From: Nostoc sp. CHAB 5824
Lineage (GTDB): Bacteria; Cyanobacteriota; Cyanobacteriia; Cyanobacteriales; Nostocaceae
Assembly (NCBI RefSeq): GCF_020829665.1
Contig: NZ_JAIVFT010000006.1
Coordinates: 248,001 to 312,000 of the forward strand
Direction of reading: 5' to 3'
DNA: 64,000 bases
Part shown: piece after piece, positions 42,298 through 51,105 of the stretch
Layout: every line of letters starts with the position of its first letter
How positions within the stretch are numbered: the first letter of the stretch is position 1
Position numbers and translations under genes: made by a program
Notes under the pieces: generated by a model
What the model saw: only the letters and a program-made list of their open reading frames with translations
What the model was told of the DNA's origin: nothing
Databases searched by the model: none

Positions 42298-43986
42298 ATG
42301 ACCACAAATTCCTCACCTCAACTTTGGCTCTATGACACTACACTACGGGATGGCACTCAGCGCGAGGGGCTATCTGTATCGATAGAAGATAAGTTACGCA
42401 TTGCTCGTAGACTCGATCAACTGGGAATTCCTTTTATTGAAGGCGGTTGGCCTGGTGCAAATCCCAAGGATGTACAATTTTTCTGGCAACTCCAAGAAGA
42501 TCCGCTCAAACAATCTGAAATTGTGGCTTTTTGTTCGACTCGACGCCCTAATTCCACTGCCGCAACCGAACCGATGCTACAGGATATTTTGGCTGCGGGA
42601 ACTCGCTGGGTAACAATATTTGGCAAGTCTTGGGATTTACATGTTACAGCTAGCCTCAAGACGACATTAGAAGAAAATTTGGCGATGATTTGCGACACGA
42701 TTGAGTACCTCCGTTCTCAAGGGCGTCGCATTATCTACGATGCCGAACATTGGTTTGATGGCTACAAGCACAATCCAAATTATGCTTTACAAACATTAGA
42801 TGCTGCGATCGCATCTGGTGCTGAATGGCTAGTCCTCTGTGATACCAATGGTGGCACTTTACCCCACGAAATTAGCCAAATCGTTCAAGATGTCAGTAGT
42901 CATTTGTCATTTGTCATTAGTCAAGAAGCAATGACGAAGGACATAGACGCCCTAGCGGCTTCCTGCAGGGTAGGACAAAGGACAATTCCCCAAATTGGAA
43001 TTCACACTCATAACGATTCGGAAATGGCGGTTGCTAACGCAATAGCCGCCGTTATGGCAGGGGCAAAGATGGTACAGGGCACAATTAACGGTTACGGTGA
43101 ACGTTGCGGTAATGCTAACCTCTGTTCGTTAATTCCCAATTTACAACTGAAGGCGGGTTATAGTTGTATCACAGAAGACCAGCTAACACAACTTACAGAA
43201 GCTAGTCGTTTTGTGAGTGAGGTGGTCAACCTAGCGCCAGATGAACATGCTCCCTTTGTGGGACTTTCGGCTTTTGCCCACAAGGGCGGTATTCATGTAT
43301 CAGCGGTAGAACGTAATCCCCTGACTTACGAACATATTCAGCCGGAACAAGTCGGAAATCATCGCCGCATTGTGATTTCTGAACAGTCTGGACTCAGCAA
43401 TGTTTTAGCCAAAGCCCGCAGTTTTGGAATTGACCTCGAAAAGCTAAAGCCAGAAGCCAAGCAAATTCTCCAGCGCCTCAAAGATTTGGAGAGCGAAGGA
43501 TTTCAATTTGAAGCAGCAGAGGCAAGTTTTGCGCTGTTGATGCACGAAGCTTTGGGAGGTCGCCAAAAGTTTTTTGAAGTCAAAGGTTTCCAAGTCCACT
43601 GTGACTTAATTGAGGGCAAAGAAACTAGCAATGCCTTAGCTACGGTTAAACTCGCTGTTGACGGGAAAAATATTTTGGAGGCAGCGGAAGGTAACGGGCC
43701 CGTTGCAGCTTTGGATGCGGCTTTACGAAAGGCTTTGGTAAATTTTTATCCCCAAATAGCAACCTTTGATTTGACAGATTACAAAGTGCGGATTCTCAAC
43801 GGACATACGGGCACTGCGGCAAAAACCCGTGTGTTGGTAGAATCGGGCAATGGTCGTCAACGCTGGACGACGGTAGGAGTTTCTACCAACATTTTGGAGG
43901 CTTCCTATCAAGCCGTGGTGGAGGGCTTGGAATATGGTTTGTTGTTGCACTCCCAAGCGGAAGCAGCCGTGAAAGCTTCTAGTTGA
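42298..43986 (+). CDS. cimA: Citramalate synthase CimA
   Basis: 562 residues from ATG 42298 (an upstream in-frame ATG at 42256 is less likely). HMGL-like TIM barrel: LYDTTLRDGTQREG (metal Asp), FIEGGWPGANPKD, LCDTNGGTLPHE, GIHTHNDSEMAVANA and a C-terminal LeuA_dimer-type regulatory domain (about 400-560). It condenses pyruvate and acetyl-CoA to citramalate for isoleucine biosynthesis by the threonine-independent route, known in cyanobacteria. Between QDV and IPQIGIHTHND an extra about 30-residue segment (199-228) is encoded by three CATTWGT heptamers and a variant of other dispersed repeats; HTHND remains in frame. Divergent from the ferredoxin-like gene. Confidence 0.9.
   Translation: MTTNSSPQLWLYDTTLRDGTQREGLSVSIEDKLRIARRLDQLGIPFIEGGWPGANPKDVQFFWQLQEDPLKQSEIVAFCSTRRPNSTAATEPMLQDILAAGTRWVTIFGKSWDLHVTASLKTTLEENLAMICDTIEYLRSQGRRIIYDAEHWFDGYKHNPNYALQTLDAAIASGAEWLVLCDTNGGTLPHEISQIVQDVSSHLSFVISQEAMTKDIDALAASCRVGQRTIPQIGIHTHNDSEMAVANAIAAVMAGAKMVQGTINGYGERCGNANLCSLIPNLQLKAGYSCITEDQLTQLTEASRFVSEVVNLAPDEHAPFVGLSAFAHKGGIHVSAVERNPLTYEHIQPEQVGNHRRIVISEQSGLSNVLAKARSFGIDLEKLKPEAKQILQRLKDLESEGFQFEAAEASFALLMHEALGGRQKFFEVKGFQVHCDLIEGKETSNALATVKLAVDGKNILEAAEGNGPVAALDAALRKALVNFYPQIATFDLTDYKVRILNGHTGTAAKTRVLVESGNGRQRWTTVGVSTNILEASYQAVVEGLEYGLLLHSQAEAAVKASS
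42892..42985. repeat. Repeat insertion inside cimA
   Basis: CATTTGT, CATTTGT, CATTAGT at 42901-42921, then a segment around 42948-42978 (GACGCCCTAGCGGCTTCCTG) that resembles dispersed repeat elements. The whole insertion is about 90 nt and in frame. Confidence 0.7.
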
Positions 43987-44335
43987 CAAAAAGTATTATG
44001 TAGTGTAGGTAGAGTTTACACTTTTTGAAGAGAAAAGGAAGCGATCGCACATTGGCGATCGTCGGGCAACTTTGTTGCACAGCATTTGGCTCAAGTGAAC
44101 TATTCCTAAAATTGATATCAAGCGTCTAATTGGCAATTGCCATTAGACGCTTGATAGTAGATGAAATTTGAATAGTATTCAGTAGTAGAAACAGATATTT
44201 TCCTTATCTTGGTTAAATCTTCAAAAATAGCTTCTAAATCCTCGTACTTTTACTGTCCTCACTTTCCACTCCTTTCAGACAATTTAGATGTAAACTATAC
44301 CCGTTTTTATCTTGGGTTGTAAGGAGTTAAGAATA
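43987..44335. other. 349-bp intergenic region with large palindrome
   Basis: Between cimA and the toxin-like gene. Contains two near HIP1-type sites (44041-44060) and the palindrome 44117-44155. No gene is seen. Confidence 0.5.
44117..44155. repeat. Near-perfect 39-bp palindrome
   Basis: ATCAAGCGTCTAAT, centre TGGCAATTGCC, then the exact reverse complement ATTAGACGCTTGAT. Arms of 14 bp extend almost uninterrupted through the centre, with a single unpaired T. It may end cimA transcripts or be a dispersed palindrome. Confidence 0.75.
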
Positions 44336-45224
44336 GTGCGATTAACAACGAATAAATCTGTATCTAAATTAGTTGGAATTTAGACATTTGTTTTACTTCT
44401 AATATTTAAGGGAGCTTTTTCTAAACCAGCTTTTGCCTTCCTGTCGTCATTGGACGCTTGCGCTGCTCAACCTGAATGTGCCGCAGCTATAGGTTCTGAA
44501 GTAGCTCCGGCTATCACTGCTCCCACTGCTGCTGGTACTGGCGTTACAACTATCAGCACGACTACAGCTACTGGAGCCACTACTTCTTCTGTGCAAGCTG
44601 TTGTTGGGACTACAGTTGTTGGAGATATGCGCTTATCAGGGCTGGTTGGTTATTATATTTGGAATCAAGCTCAAAATCAGCAAGCTCAAAATAAAGCTAA
44701 ATCCCCCTGATTTTGATTATGATCGTGAGCCTGATGAGTCAGACGTGGATGATGATGACGACGGAACGCCAGATTCTTCCGATCCTGAGCCGCAAAATCC
44801 TCTTGTTCCCGAAGCAAGCAGTGACACTTCTAACCCGTCACCCGAACCATCGCCTAGCCCCTCTCAGAATCCACCTTTTACAGTTCCTGAACCTGGGGTA
44901 GGTGGAAACGGTACTGCCTCTAAATTTGGTGACATGACCGGAATCTCGCAAGCTGATGCAGATGCCTTTTTGCGTTCGCTTGGCGCAACCGTAAAAACTA
45001 CGGCGGATGGTTATACTCAGTATAAGTTTCCTGACAGATCAGAGGTATGGATTCGCCCTGACGGAGAAGTTGTACGTACACCAGCACCAAAATATGGGTC
45101 CGATGGCTCTCGAATAAACAGGGGATTGCGCCTTAACAAAGATGGTAATCTGCTTAGAACACGAGATGAATTTGGTAATTAAATACCTGGAACACACAGT
45201 ACTGGAGAAATGATGAGTAATTAA
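44336..45224 (+). pseudogene. Broken secreted toxin-like gene (amber, frameshift and ochre lesions)
   Basis: AAGGAG 9 nt before GTG 44336 marks the start of MRLTTNKSVSKLVGI, followed by an in-frame TAG (44381-44383) inside what reads as a signal peptide (TFVLLLIFKGAFSKPAFA). The Ala/Thr-rich region continues to NKAKS at about 44703, where a run of five C shifts the frame; removing one C joins it to DFDYDREPDESDVDDDDDG and a Pro/Ser-rich linker. The C-terminal domain has DAFLRSLGATVKTTADGYTQ and YKFPDRSEVWIRPDGEVVRT, ending RDEFGN with a TAA (45180); an otherwise open frame continues as IPGTHSTGEMMSN to 45224. Secreted leader, acidic linker and a compact C-terminal domain followed by a small gene fit a polymorphic toxin with an immunity gene. 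The domain is not assigned to a family. Confidence 0.6.
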
Positions 45225-45225
45225 T

Positions 45226-45549
45226 ATGCCGGACGATTATCATTTACTTAAACTTGGTGGTTTGACATCACTAATTACAAGTGTAAATGCGTCTCTATGG
45301 GGAAACGAAGTATCAGTTGAATGTGTGTATGATCCTACCGAGGATCGCTTGCCTTATGTGCTAGTTTTTCAGGACTGTCGTGACATAAGGTGGAGTGTGC
45401 ATGACTCAGAGGAAGTACATGAACCAGAAGCTGATCTCATCGGCTTTTCTATGGGTGCAGAATCCCATAAGAAACCTGCTGTAATTACCACAGACATCTT
45501 TGAACTATCGATAATTTATGGCAGTTTTATTCTCCAAAAAAATTGGTAA
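45226..45549 (+). CDS. Possible immunity protein, unrecognised
   Basis: 107 residues, soluble, acidic (DDYHLLKLGG, VYDPTEDRLPYVLVFQDCRDIRW, EEVHEPEADLIGFSMGAESH). It begins 1 nt after the restored end of the toxin-like frame. Small acidic one-domain proteins directly after a toxin tip are typical of immunity proteins; no specific Imm family is recognised, so this is a positional inference. The gene appears intact while its putative toxin partner is broken. Confidence 0.5.
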   Translation: MPDDYHLLKLGGLTSLITSVNASLWGNEVSVECVYDPTEDRLPYVLVFQDCRDIRWSVHDSEEVHEPEADLIGFSMGAESHKKPAVITTDIFELSIIYGSFILQKNW

Positions 45550-45597
45550 AGACGGCATTTTCAACAGCGAACACGTTTGGTAGATGGGTTGACCATC

Positions 45598-45625
45598 AAA
45601 GGTAAAAGTAATTACTTTTACCTTT
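45598..45625. terminator. Perfect 28-bp palindrome after the immunity-like gene
   Basis: AAAGGTAAAAGTAA plus its exact reverse complement, with no loop. Further on lies CCTTTTTTC (45629-45640). The arms also recur in the terminator at 13047-13098 (AAAGGTAAAAG), so it may be a repeat used as a terminator. Confidence 0.55.
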
Positions 45626-45750
45626 CGCCTTCGCCTTTTTTCTGATTAGTACCCAGTGCTGATATGGTTAAGTTAATGCCTTCTGTGCCGTAAATGCAAA
45701 AATAGCAACCCAATTGCCAATTCCAGACATGTTACTCCTATACCTAAAAT

Positions 45751-45780
45751 GCGTAGGCGCAGCCCGCCGCAGGCATCGCC
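45751..45780 (+). repeat. Dispersed GCGTAG...CATCGC repeat copy
   Basis: GCGTAGGCGCAGCCCGCCGC then AGGCATCGCC. A member of the 27-30-bp dispersed family. Confidence 0.8.
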
Positions 45781-45842
45781 AACATTTAGGTGCAGACCTA
45801 GAAATCTAATGCTGCGACAAAAACTTCATCATATACAAGGTT

Positions 45843-46076
45843 TTAGGAAAAATTTTCCCAGGATTGGGCAACTAATTGGGTCAACCAGCGACGTTGTTGC
45901 TGATCCAACAGGGAATCATCTGCTAGCAACTGAGCGGTTAATTCTTCCAAAGATTGACCCTGAGCACGGACAATTTTAATTACTCCAGCGATCGCACTGG
46001 CAACTAGTTCTTCATCAATCGGCTGTTGTCGCAGGGCAACAATTTCCTGAGGGCTGTCTGGAATGGGATAATTCAT
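45843..46076 (-). CDS. Small conserved cyanobacterial protein
   Basis: 77 residues, soluble, helical and acidic: MNYPIPDSPQEIVALRQQPI, then DEELVASAIAGVIKIVRAQG, DDSLLDQQQRRWLTQLVAQSWENFS. It reads as an evenly helical small protein, which cyanobacteria carry widely, but I cannot name a function. The start is divergent from the CruA/CruP-like gene 151 bp away. Confidence 0.6.
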   Translation of the reverse strand: MNYPIPDSPQEIVALRQQPIDEELVASAIAGVIKIVRAQGQSLEELTAQLLADDSLLDQQQRRWLTQLVAQSWENFS

Positions 46077-46227
46077 GGCGTGGGTTTACAGAAATACAAA
46101 ATGAACGACAAATTCTTAAAATTTCTTCACTGAATCTTTACGAAAGTAATAGGGCGGAGTTTACCTTACTTTGTGCCTTCATAAAATCTGTCTTAGTGAG
46201 TAGATTGCTCGGAGATGTCAGCAAACG

Positions 46228-48369
46228 ATGAGAGAAATCCTTTATTTAGAAATTCCAACTCCGGATATAGCAACTGTGCGTAGCTGGCTACAAACAGATT
46301 TTGAACCCGGAAATGGAGAAAAAGTGCTTACCTCGGAAGGCTTTCGCCTCCAAATCCCCACTGCAACTACAACTGCTGGGGTGGCTCTTCCCGAAAACTT
46401 GCCTGCGGAACTTTCGGTATTTGTCTGGTCGGTGCAACGAACTACCTATCTAAAAGTGTTTCGTTGGGCAAAACAGCCCTTTCCCAATGAAAGACAAATC
46501 CTGCAACGCCTAACCAAGGAAATCAGAAGCCGTTTTCCGCATCATTACCCAGAACCGCCAGCGATTGATTTATCTAAGCAATCAATTTTTGCAGCGCTAG
46601 GCTCTGTTTACCCCCTTACCGTCAAGTATTTTCAGAAAATGCCCAACGGTGAATATGACCTAACACGTGCCTACTGGTGGGAACAACGATGGCGCCAAGG
46701 AGTACGGAATCCGCAGCAGCCGCATCAAGTGGTGTTTTCCAGCCAAGAGGATAGGAGAGCAGGGGAAGCAGGGGGAGCAGGGGAAAATAACAAAACAACA
46801 TCTTCCTCATCTCCGACTTATGACATCATCTACATCGGCGGCGCACTAGGCGTAATCCATGCGGCAGTGATGGCAAAACTAGGATATAAAGTCCTGCTGG
46901 TAGAACGAATGCCCTTTGGGCGGATGAACCGAGAATGGAATATTTCTCGCGATGAAATTCAAAGCTTAGTTAACCTGGGTTTACTCACCCCCGCTGAGTT
47001 AGAAACCATCATTGCCAGAGAATACAAAGACGGATTCAATAAGTTTTTTGATGCTAATAATCCATCCAAACTGCGATCGCCCGTTCTCCACACACCCACA
47101 GTCCTAAATTTAGGCTTAGATTCCGAAAAATGGCTCCAAATGTGTGGGCAAAAACTGCAAGCGGCAGGCGGTGAAATCTGGGATGAAACAGAGTTTATCC
47201 GTGCAGATATTGATATATCACAAGTTCTTCTTAAAGTCAAGCATTTACCCAGTCAGGTTGAAAAGCAAGTAAGTGGACGACTGCTAATAGATGCAATGGG
47301 AACTGCGTCCCCCATCGCTTGGCAATTAAATGGTGGTCGTGCTTTTGATAGTGTATGTCCGACAGTGGGAGCGGCAATTGAGAGCGGATTTGAGCCGGAG
47401 GTATGGGATTCCCAGTATGGAGATGTTCTTTATAGTCATGGGGATATCTCGCGGGGAAGACAGTTAATTTGGGAATTGTTTCCTGGAGCAGATGATGAAC
47501 TGACGATTTATTTATTTCATTACCATGAGGTCAATGCTGAAAATCCCGGTTCTTTGCTAGAGATGTACGAGGATTTTTTCACGATTTTGCCAGAGTATCG
47601 CAGGTGCGATATGGACAAATTGGTATGGAAGAAGCCGACATTTGGGTATATACCGGGACATTTTAGTGTGGGAAGTAGCGATCGCACAGTTGCCTTTGAT
47701 CGATTGATTGCGATCGGTGATGCCGCATCGCTCCAGTCTCCCCTCGTCTTCACCGGTTTTGGTTCGCTAGTTCGCAACTTAGAGCGCTTAACAACCCTGT
47801 TGGATACTGCCCTCAAATATGACTTATTGAGTTTCCGACACTTGAACCAAATTCGCGCCTATCAAAGCAACGTTTCCGTGACTTGGCTATTTTCCAAAGG
47901 CATGATGGTACCCACTGGGAAATTTTTACCACCCCAGCGGATTAACTCCATGCTCAACACCTTCTTTGGACTGTTAGCAGACGAACCCCAAGAAGTAGCA
48001 GATAACTTCATTAAAGATAGGTGTGATTGGTTAACCTTTAACCGCCTAGCACTCAAAGCAGCAAGAAAAAATCCTGCCTTGCTTTTATGGATTTGGGAAC
48101 TTGCTGGGCCTAGAGATTTAATGCGATGGCTTGGTAGTTATTTAAACTTCGGTCGTCATACCCTAATTAGTGCTTTGCTGAGTCCGTGGTTTGGGCGCTT
48201 CTTGAACCGGGTAGGTTTTTGGCTCGAACCTCGAAATCCGGGATTGTGGCTGTGGCTGTTGGCAATTAATTATGCGATCGCCACAGGCAAACCGCGATCG
48301 CGCGCTCAAGTAGTAAAAGCTAACCCAAAAGCTATAATTCCGAAGTCAGAATCAAGGATTCTTAATTAG
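46228..48369 (+). CDS. FAD-dependent oxidoreductase of the CruA/CruP lycopene-cyclase type
   Basis: 713 residues. After an N-terminal domain (about 1-165, beginning MREILYLEIPTPDIATVRSW) comes a Rossmann FAD fold: DIIYIGGALGVIHAAVMAKLGY (about 200-221), RMNREWNISRDEI, LLIDAMGTASPIAWQL, IAIGDAASLQSPLVFTGFGSL. The FAD-fold GREQ/RMNREWNIS.. and DAASLQSP motifs are those of the CruA/CruP family, which make cyclic carotenoids in cyanobacteria and in plastids. A low-complexity insert at about 171-195 (AGEAGGAGEN) is encoded by AGCAGGGGR nonamers. A C-terminal extension (about 600-700) has hydrophobic stretches. CruA or CruP cannot be told apart here, so no symbol is given. Confidence 0.78.
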   Translation: MREILYLEIPTPDIATVRSWLQTDFEPGNGEKVLTSEGFRLQIPTATTTAGVALPENLPAELSVFVWSVQRTTYLKVFRWAKQPFPNERQILQRLTKEIRSRFPHHYPEPPAIDLSKQSIFAALGSVYPLTVKYFQKMPNGEYDLTRAYWWEQRWRQGVRNPQQPHQVVFSSQEDRRAGEAGGAGENNKTTSSSSPTYDIIYIGGALGVIHAAVMAKLGYKVLLVERMPFGRMNREWNISRDEIQSLVNLGLLTPAELETIIAREYKDGFNKFFDANNPSKLRSPVLHTPTVLNLGLDSEKWLQMCGQKLQAAGGEIWDETEFIRADIDISQVLLKVKHLPSQVEKQVSGRLLIDAMGTASPIAWQLNGGRAFDSVCPTVGAAIESGFEPEVWDSQYGDVLYSHGDISRGRQLIWELFPGADDELTIYLFHYHEVNAENPGSLLEMYEDFFTILPEYRRCDMDKLVWKKPTFGYIPGHFSVGSSDRTVAFDRLIAIGDAASLQSPLVFTGFGSLVRNLERLTTLLDTALKYDLLSFRHLNQIRAYQSNVSVTWLFSKGMMVPTGKFLPPQRINSMLNTFFGLLADEPQEVADNFIKDRCDWLTFNRLALKAARKNPALLLWIWELAGPRDLMRWLGSYLNFGRHTLISALLSPWFGRFLNRVGFWLEPRNPGLWLWLLAINYAIATGKPRSRAQVVKANPKAIIPKSESRILN
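46758..46784. repeat. AGCAGGGGR nonamer repeats inside the CruA/CruP-like gene
   Basis: Three consecutive nonamers AGCAGGGGA, AGCAGGGGG, AGCAGGGGA within the coding region; nonamers keep the frame by design. Confidence 0.75.
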
Positions 48370-48441
48370 TCATTAGTCATTGGTCATTGGTTATTAGTCA
48401 TTAGTCTTAAATAAATGATTAAGGACAAATGACAAATGACA
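48366..48441. repeat. STRR array (TCATTAG/TCATTGG heptamers)
   Basis: About 55 bp of TTAGTCA/TTGGTCA units, then GACAAATGACAAATGAC. Between the convergent CruA/CruP-like and coiled-coil genes. Confidence 0.8.
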
Positions 48442-48446
48442 ACTAA

Positions 48447-49994
48447 CTATTGACTCTTAGGGCGAAAATTTGGCAGTTCCACAGACGCCAATGACTTACG
48501 CCCCTTGGGTGGACGCTGGGGATAAACTATTGGTGAAGGTGAACTTGTATCATTGGTGTTATCATCTAATGACTCTGGAGACAAATCAGTCGCCGACAAT
48601 TCCAACTGCGTCAATTGTGAAACTTCTGACCAGTAGTCTTCAGTTTGTTCAACAGACGTCTCAGTATGAGGTGAAGTAAAGGAAACTGGTAAGTTATTAG
48701 CTGGTGAAAGCACAGAATCTGTCGTCCAAGAAGTGGAGATAGTTACAGGAGGATTGATTTCTGCTTTTAACTCCTCCTGTGGATTGTCTAATTCCTCATC
48801 GTCTTCTAGGATTGTTGCTAAAGTCTCCCAGATAGGCGCATCACACTGATTACTATCCACATCCGTTTTCGCAGCAGGTGGTGGTGATGCAGATGCAGAC
48901 TCAGAGGTAAAAAACATTTGGATTAGACTATCTAATTGTTGATCTAAATTTGATGACCCAGAAGTTGAAACAGCTTCCGGTGTATCTGGAGAATCATTAA
49001 TTTTTGGAGAGAGGCCGGGTTCTGCTGGTGTTGGAGTATTTTGCTTAACTGACCAGTTCCAAGAAGATGGTGCCGGAGTCGGTTCATTTCTTTGGAATGG
49101 GATTGGTGCTGACGGTTCGCCCCAAGAATTATCCAGATTGTCAGTCAGAGATTCTGGTTCTGCTGACCAAGGTTGAATTGGCTGGGCGTTAGGAAACAAA
49201 GATCGAGCTTTTCTAGAGAATCTTCCTTGCCCACTAGTTATGTCTTTGGGATGTTTTGCAGTATCTTCTAGGGAGTCATAGCTAGGAACCGATGTATCTA
49301 GACATTTTTCCAAAGCTGCTTTAAATTGCAGCGTTTGGCGTTGTTGTCGCATCAGTCTAGTACGTAACTCCCGACAAACAGTTTCTGATTGCAATAACTG
49401 CTGAGACTGTTCGCTACTATTAGTGTGTAGCAACGTACATTCTCGCTCTAGCTGGGCAAGGCGTTGTTGACTAATTTGTAGCTGTGCTTTATAAGTTTCG
49501 GTGAAAATTTCCTGCCGTTGAACAGTTTGTACAGCAGTTTCTAATTGTTGAAATAGGGACTTTATTTGTTCTTGAGCCGCAGCCAGTTCTTGAGCATGTT
49601 GGTTGAGCATCGACTCACTAACGCTGGAACGCGTTTTCTGCCATTGCAAAACCTTTTCTGACTCAGCTAGGTTGTCTTTTAGCTGCTCCACTTGTTCATA
49701 CAAGTTATTGTTAGCTGCACGCAATTCTTCGTTCAATGCCAGCAAGTTCTGAAATTCCGAGTCAATAAGTGCTTGTTTGCCGCTTTCAGGCTCTGCAACC
49801 CAGTCCTGCTTGGTATCTTTTGAAAATTGTTTATCTTCAGCTGGCATGAGGAGCGGCAGTTTTCTAACTGCCATATTGTCGTTAGGTACAACTGAGTAAA
49901 AGGGACAACTCGCCTGCTCTGATTGTGGCGAATTCGCAGAATTTAGGGATTCCATCACAGTCCCCTTGTTTGATGTGTCAGCTTCATTCATCAC
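48447..49994 (-). CDS. Coiled-coil protein with low-complexity C-terminal half
   Basis: 515 residues. After a polar start (about 1-75), residues about 78-240 form a long coiled coil (LNEELRAANNNLYEQVEQLKDNL..., ELAAAQEQIKSLFQQLETAVQTVQRQE, AQLQISQQRLAQLERE). The rest is Ser/Pro/Thr/Glu-rich and probably disordered, with a basic end (PPKGRKSLASVELPNF). No membrane segment. Proteins of this design are found in filamentous cyanobacteria and may be filament or septum-related, but no assignment is made. No operon partner. Confidence 0.7.
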   Translation of the reverse strand: MMNEADTSNKGTVMESLNSANSPQSEQASCPFYSVVPNDNMAVRKLPLLMPAEDKQFSKDTKQDWVAEPESGKQALIDSEFQNLLALNEELRAANNNLYEQVEQLKDNLAESEKVLQWQKTRSSVSESMLNQHAQELAAAQEQIKSLFQQLETAVQTVQRQEIFTETYKAQLQISQQRLAQLERECTLLHTNSSEQSQQLLQSETVCRELRTRLMRQQRQTLQFKAALEKCLDTSVPSYDSLEDTAKHPKDITSGQGRFSRKARSLFPNAQPIQPWSAEPESLTDNLDNSWGEPSAPIPFQRNEPTPAPSSWNWSVKQNTPTPAEPGLSPKINDSPDTPEAVSTSGSSNLDQQLDSLIQMFFTSESASASPPPAAKTDVDSNQCDAPIWETLATILEDDEELDNPQEELKAEINPPVTISTSWTTDSVLSPANNLPVSFTSPHTETSVEQTEDYWSEVSQLTQLELSATDLSPESLDDNTNDTSSPSPIVYPQRPPKGRKSLASVELPNFRPKSQ

Positions 49995-50642
49995 TCTTGA
50001 CCCACCTGCTTAAAAATATTCAGCAGTGCTGGCATTAGCATTGCTTATCAACTCTGTCTAATCAGGGTTTGCTCTAGAAGCTAAGTTTAACTCTCTCCAA
50101 GCACCAGCAATTAATCATCAATTGGTGTTACCCATTTTGTATCTAGACTGATGCCGTTATAACACTATGATGCTCTGCCCCGTCAAGAAGAGGTAGAAGG
50201 GGAACTCTGGCCGCCTTTGAGGATAGGGGGAGAGAGGAGAAACCCGATACGTTAAAAATTAAACTGTATTGGCTGGCTGATGAAGTTTTTTTATATGAAA
50301 AAACTGCCTCAACTTATACTTTATTTTTTATAATTGCATCTGTCTTAAGAGATAAATTATGATTGTCTCCTGAAATACATTTTATAATGCATTATTTAGT
50401 ACTTAAATATACATGCTCGTACAAGTATCTACTCTTCGATAATAATTCTCTAATCCTAAGCGATCATAAATGCACACGGTTCAAGCAAACCATGAAGTTA
50501 CCAAAGCGGTAATTCTTCTTCTTTGAAAATGCTTTTCTTTTGAAAAGAATGAATTTTTTGATGGTAATAGGAATGGGAACAATCCGTAGTTTATGACTTG
50601 CTTGAACCAGATGTTTTGTAAGGGCATATCTGCGATTTGGTA
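49995..50642. other. 648-bp intergenic region with MITE-like palindrome
   Basis: Holds the inverted-repeat element 50478-50608. The rest is AT-rich with no gene recognised. Confidence 0.5.
50478..50608. repeat. MITE-like long imperfect hairpin, 131 bp
   Basis: Terminal arms GGTTCAAGCAA (50478-50488) and TTGCTTGAACC (50598-50608), with pairing that goes on imperfectly inward (CATGAA against TTTATG) and nested T/A-rich arms (AATTCTT against AAGAATGAATT) in the core. Confidence 0.6.
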
Positions 50643-51038
50643 TTAGTTCTCAATCCGATAACGTATTAACTGCTTTATTGCTGTTACGGGTAATTTTAAA
50701 GTTTGAGTTATCGCTGCATCAACTTGAGTAAATTCAGTCACAGGAAACTCAAATTCCATCTGCTTTAAAACTGAATCAGCAGTGTAAACTTTAATTTCAG
50801 TCAATTTTTCTCTGCGGTGAATTACAGCTTCAATAGACATGACAGCCAGTGAAGCAGAAAACTGAATTTGATTTTTTGAGTTAGCGTGGATTTGGGCGGT
50901 TGTGCCATAGGTGTAGCTCAATACTTGATGCGTTAGCAAACCCGTACTCAACCAAAAAAACAGTCCAATTAAGGGTATCGGCAGCCAAAACTCTAGTCCT
51001 AAGTTAATTAGAAATTGCAGCCAGCGAGGTCGAGCCAT
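50643..51038 (-). CDS. Conserved membrane-anchored hypothetical protein
   Basis: 131 residues. One N-terminal hydrophobic segment (FWLPIPLIGLFFWLSTGLL, about 17-35), then an extracytoplasmic-looking beta-rich domain (QIQFSASLAVMSIEAVIHRREKLTEIKVYTADS, FEFPVTEFTQVDAAITQTLKL split through 60-120). No known family is recognised. It is divergent from the response-regulator gene 67 bp away, which suggests a shared control region. Confidence 0.6.
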   Translation of the reverse strand: MARPRWLQFLINLGLEFWLPIPLIGLFFWLSTGLLTHQVLSYTYGTTAQIHANSKNQIQFSASLAVMSIEAVIHRREKLTEIKVYTADSVLKQMEFEFPVTEFTQVDAAITQTLKLPVTAIKQLIRYRIEN

Positions 51039-51105
51039 AATACAGAAAAAGTTTGATTATTAATTCATCATAGGAAAATGAAAAGGAAGTACAGCACAAT
51101 GGTGA

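Noticed and set aside
44258..44285. Possible Yfr1-like CACTCCT motif
   Set aside because: CCTCACTTTCCACTCC only loosely resembles the Yfr1 core, and no flanking stem pair was found.
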